Shown one piece after another: positions 63,615 to 64,000 of a stretch of DNA of 64,000 nt. The notes beneath the pieces were generated by a model. The model was given only the letters and a program-made list of their open reading frames with translations. It ran no database searches and was not told where the DNA came from. How positions within the stretch are numbered: the stretch's first letter is position 1; each line of letters starts with the position of its first letter. This stretch comes from Holophagaceae bacterium (GTDB lineage Bacteria; Acidobacteriota; Holophagae; Holophagales; Holophagaceae), in the NCBI GenBank assembly GCA_013334395.1, contig JAAXXS010000001.1, positions 40,723-104,722 on the forward strand. The letters run 5' to 3'. Position numbers and translations under genes: made by a program.

Positions 63615-64000
63615 TTACTGCTGCTCGAACGCGCTGAAGAAGTAGCTGACTTCGAACTTGGCGCTCTCGGGCTTGTCGCTGCCGTGGGTGGCGTTGCGGC
63701 CGATGCTGCTGCCGAAGCGCTGGCGGAGGGTGCCCTCAGCGGCCTGGGCGGGGTTGGTGGCGCCCATGAGCTCGCGCCAGCGGAGAATGGCGTTCTCGCC
63801 TTCCAGCACCATGAGGGTGACGGGACCCTCGCACATGAAGGCCTCCAATTCGGCGTAGAAGCCCTTGCCCACATGCTCGTGGTAGAAGCCCTGGCAGAGG
63901 GCGGGGGTCAGGCGGGTCAGCTTCAGGCCCACGACCTTCAGGCCGCTCTGCTCGATGGCGGCGACGATCTCGCCGATGTGGCCGGCCTTGACGGCGTCGG
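63615..64000 (-). CDS. ndk: Nucleoside diphosphate kinase (runs off the window)
   Basis: AVKAGHIGEIVAAIEQSGLKVVGLKLTRLT...VLEGENAILRWRELMGATNPAQAAEGTLRQRFGSSIGRNATHGSDKPESAKFEVSYFF. Confidence 0.92.
   Translation of the reverse strand, partial: DAVKAGHIGEIVAAIEQSGLKVVGLKLTRLTPALCQGFYHEHVGKGFYAELEAFMCEGPVTLMVLEGENAILRWRELMGATNPAQAAEGTLRQRFGSSIGRNATHGSDKPESAKFEVSYFFSAFEQQ

Overview
This 64-kb, GC-rich window looks like chromosomal DNA of an Acidobacteriota (Holophagae/Geothrix-like) bacterium; the taxonomy is inferred from gene content and style only. Most of it (about 1-48 kb) is ordinary housekeeping DNA: pepQ, mqnA, ogt, speD, a RumA-type methyltransferase, fabZ-lpxA-era, an acyltransferase/acyl-ACP synthetase fusion, dnaB, a 2-oxoacid dehydrogenase E2, gatA, the pilMNOPQ type IV pilus operon, two PP2C phosphatases, purK, mogA, glnB-amt, photolyase, recR-ybaB, thiL, cheX, proS. 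Several of these genes are degenerate or altered: an MGMT paralogue lacking its catalytic residues, a CehA/PHP-like protein lacking the metal-binding histidines, an ACP-like domain without the phosphopantetheine serine, an rdgC that looks split into two genes, and a perfect palindrome inside proS. The accessory region is about 48.3-60.8 kb. It holds a very AT-rich promoter region with repeated ATTGTCA half-sites, a long structured leader, a lipoprotein/beta-barrel-like protein, a BIG2-like lipoprotein and a 3131-aa collagen-like fibre protein. The fibre gene has 14 collagen modules arranged as two tandem copies of a 7-module super-repeat (period 2421-2430 bp), followed by a phage-tail-fibre-like segment, four FN3-like repeats and a Gly-rich C-terminal domain. 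A 5'-truncated DUF4143 pseudogene and a 7TMR-DISM histidine kinase/response regulator pair follow. Three intergenic loci carry short tandem words of the form (C)ACCnnnnAA, two of them as long inverted repeats.
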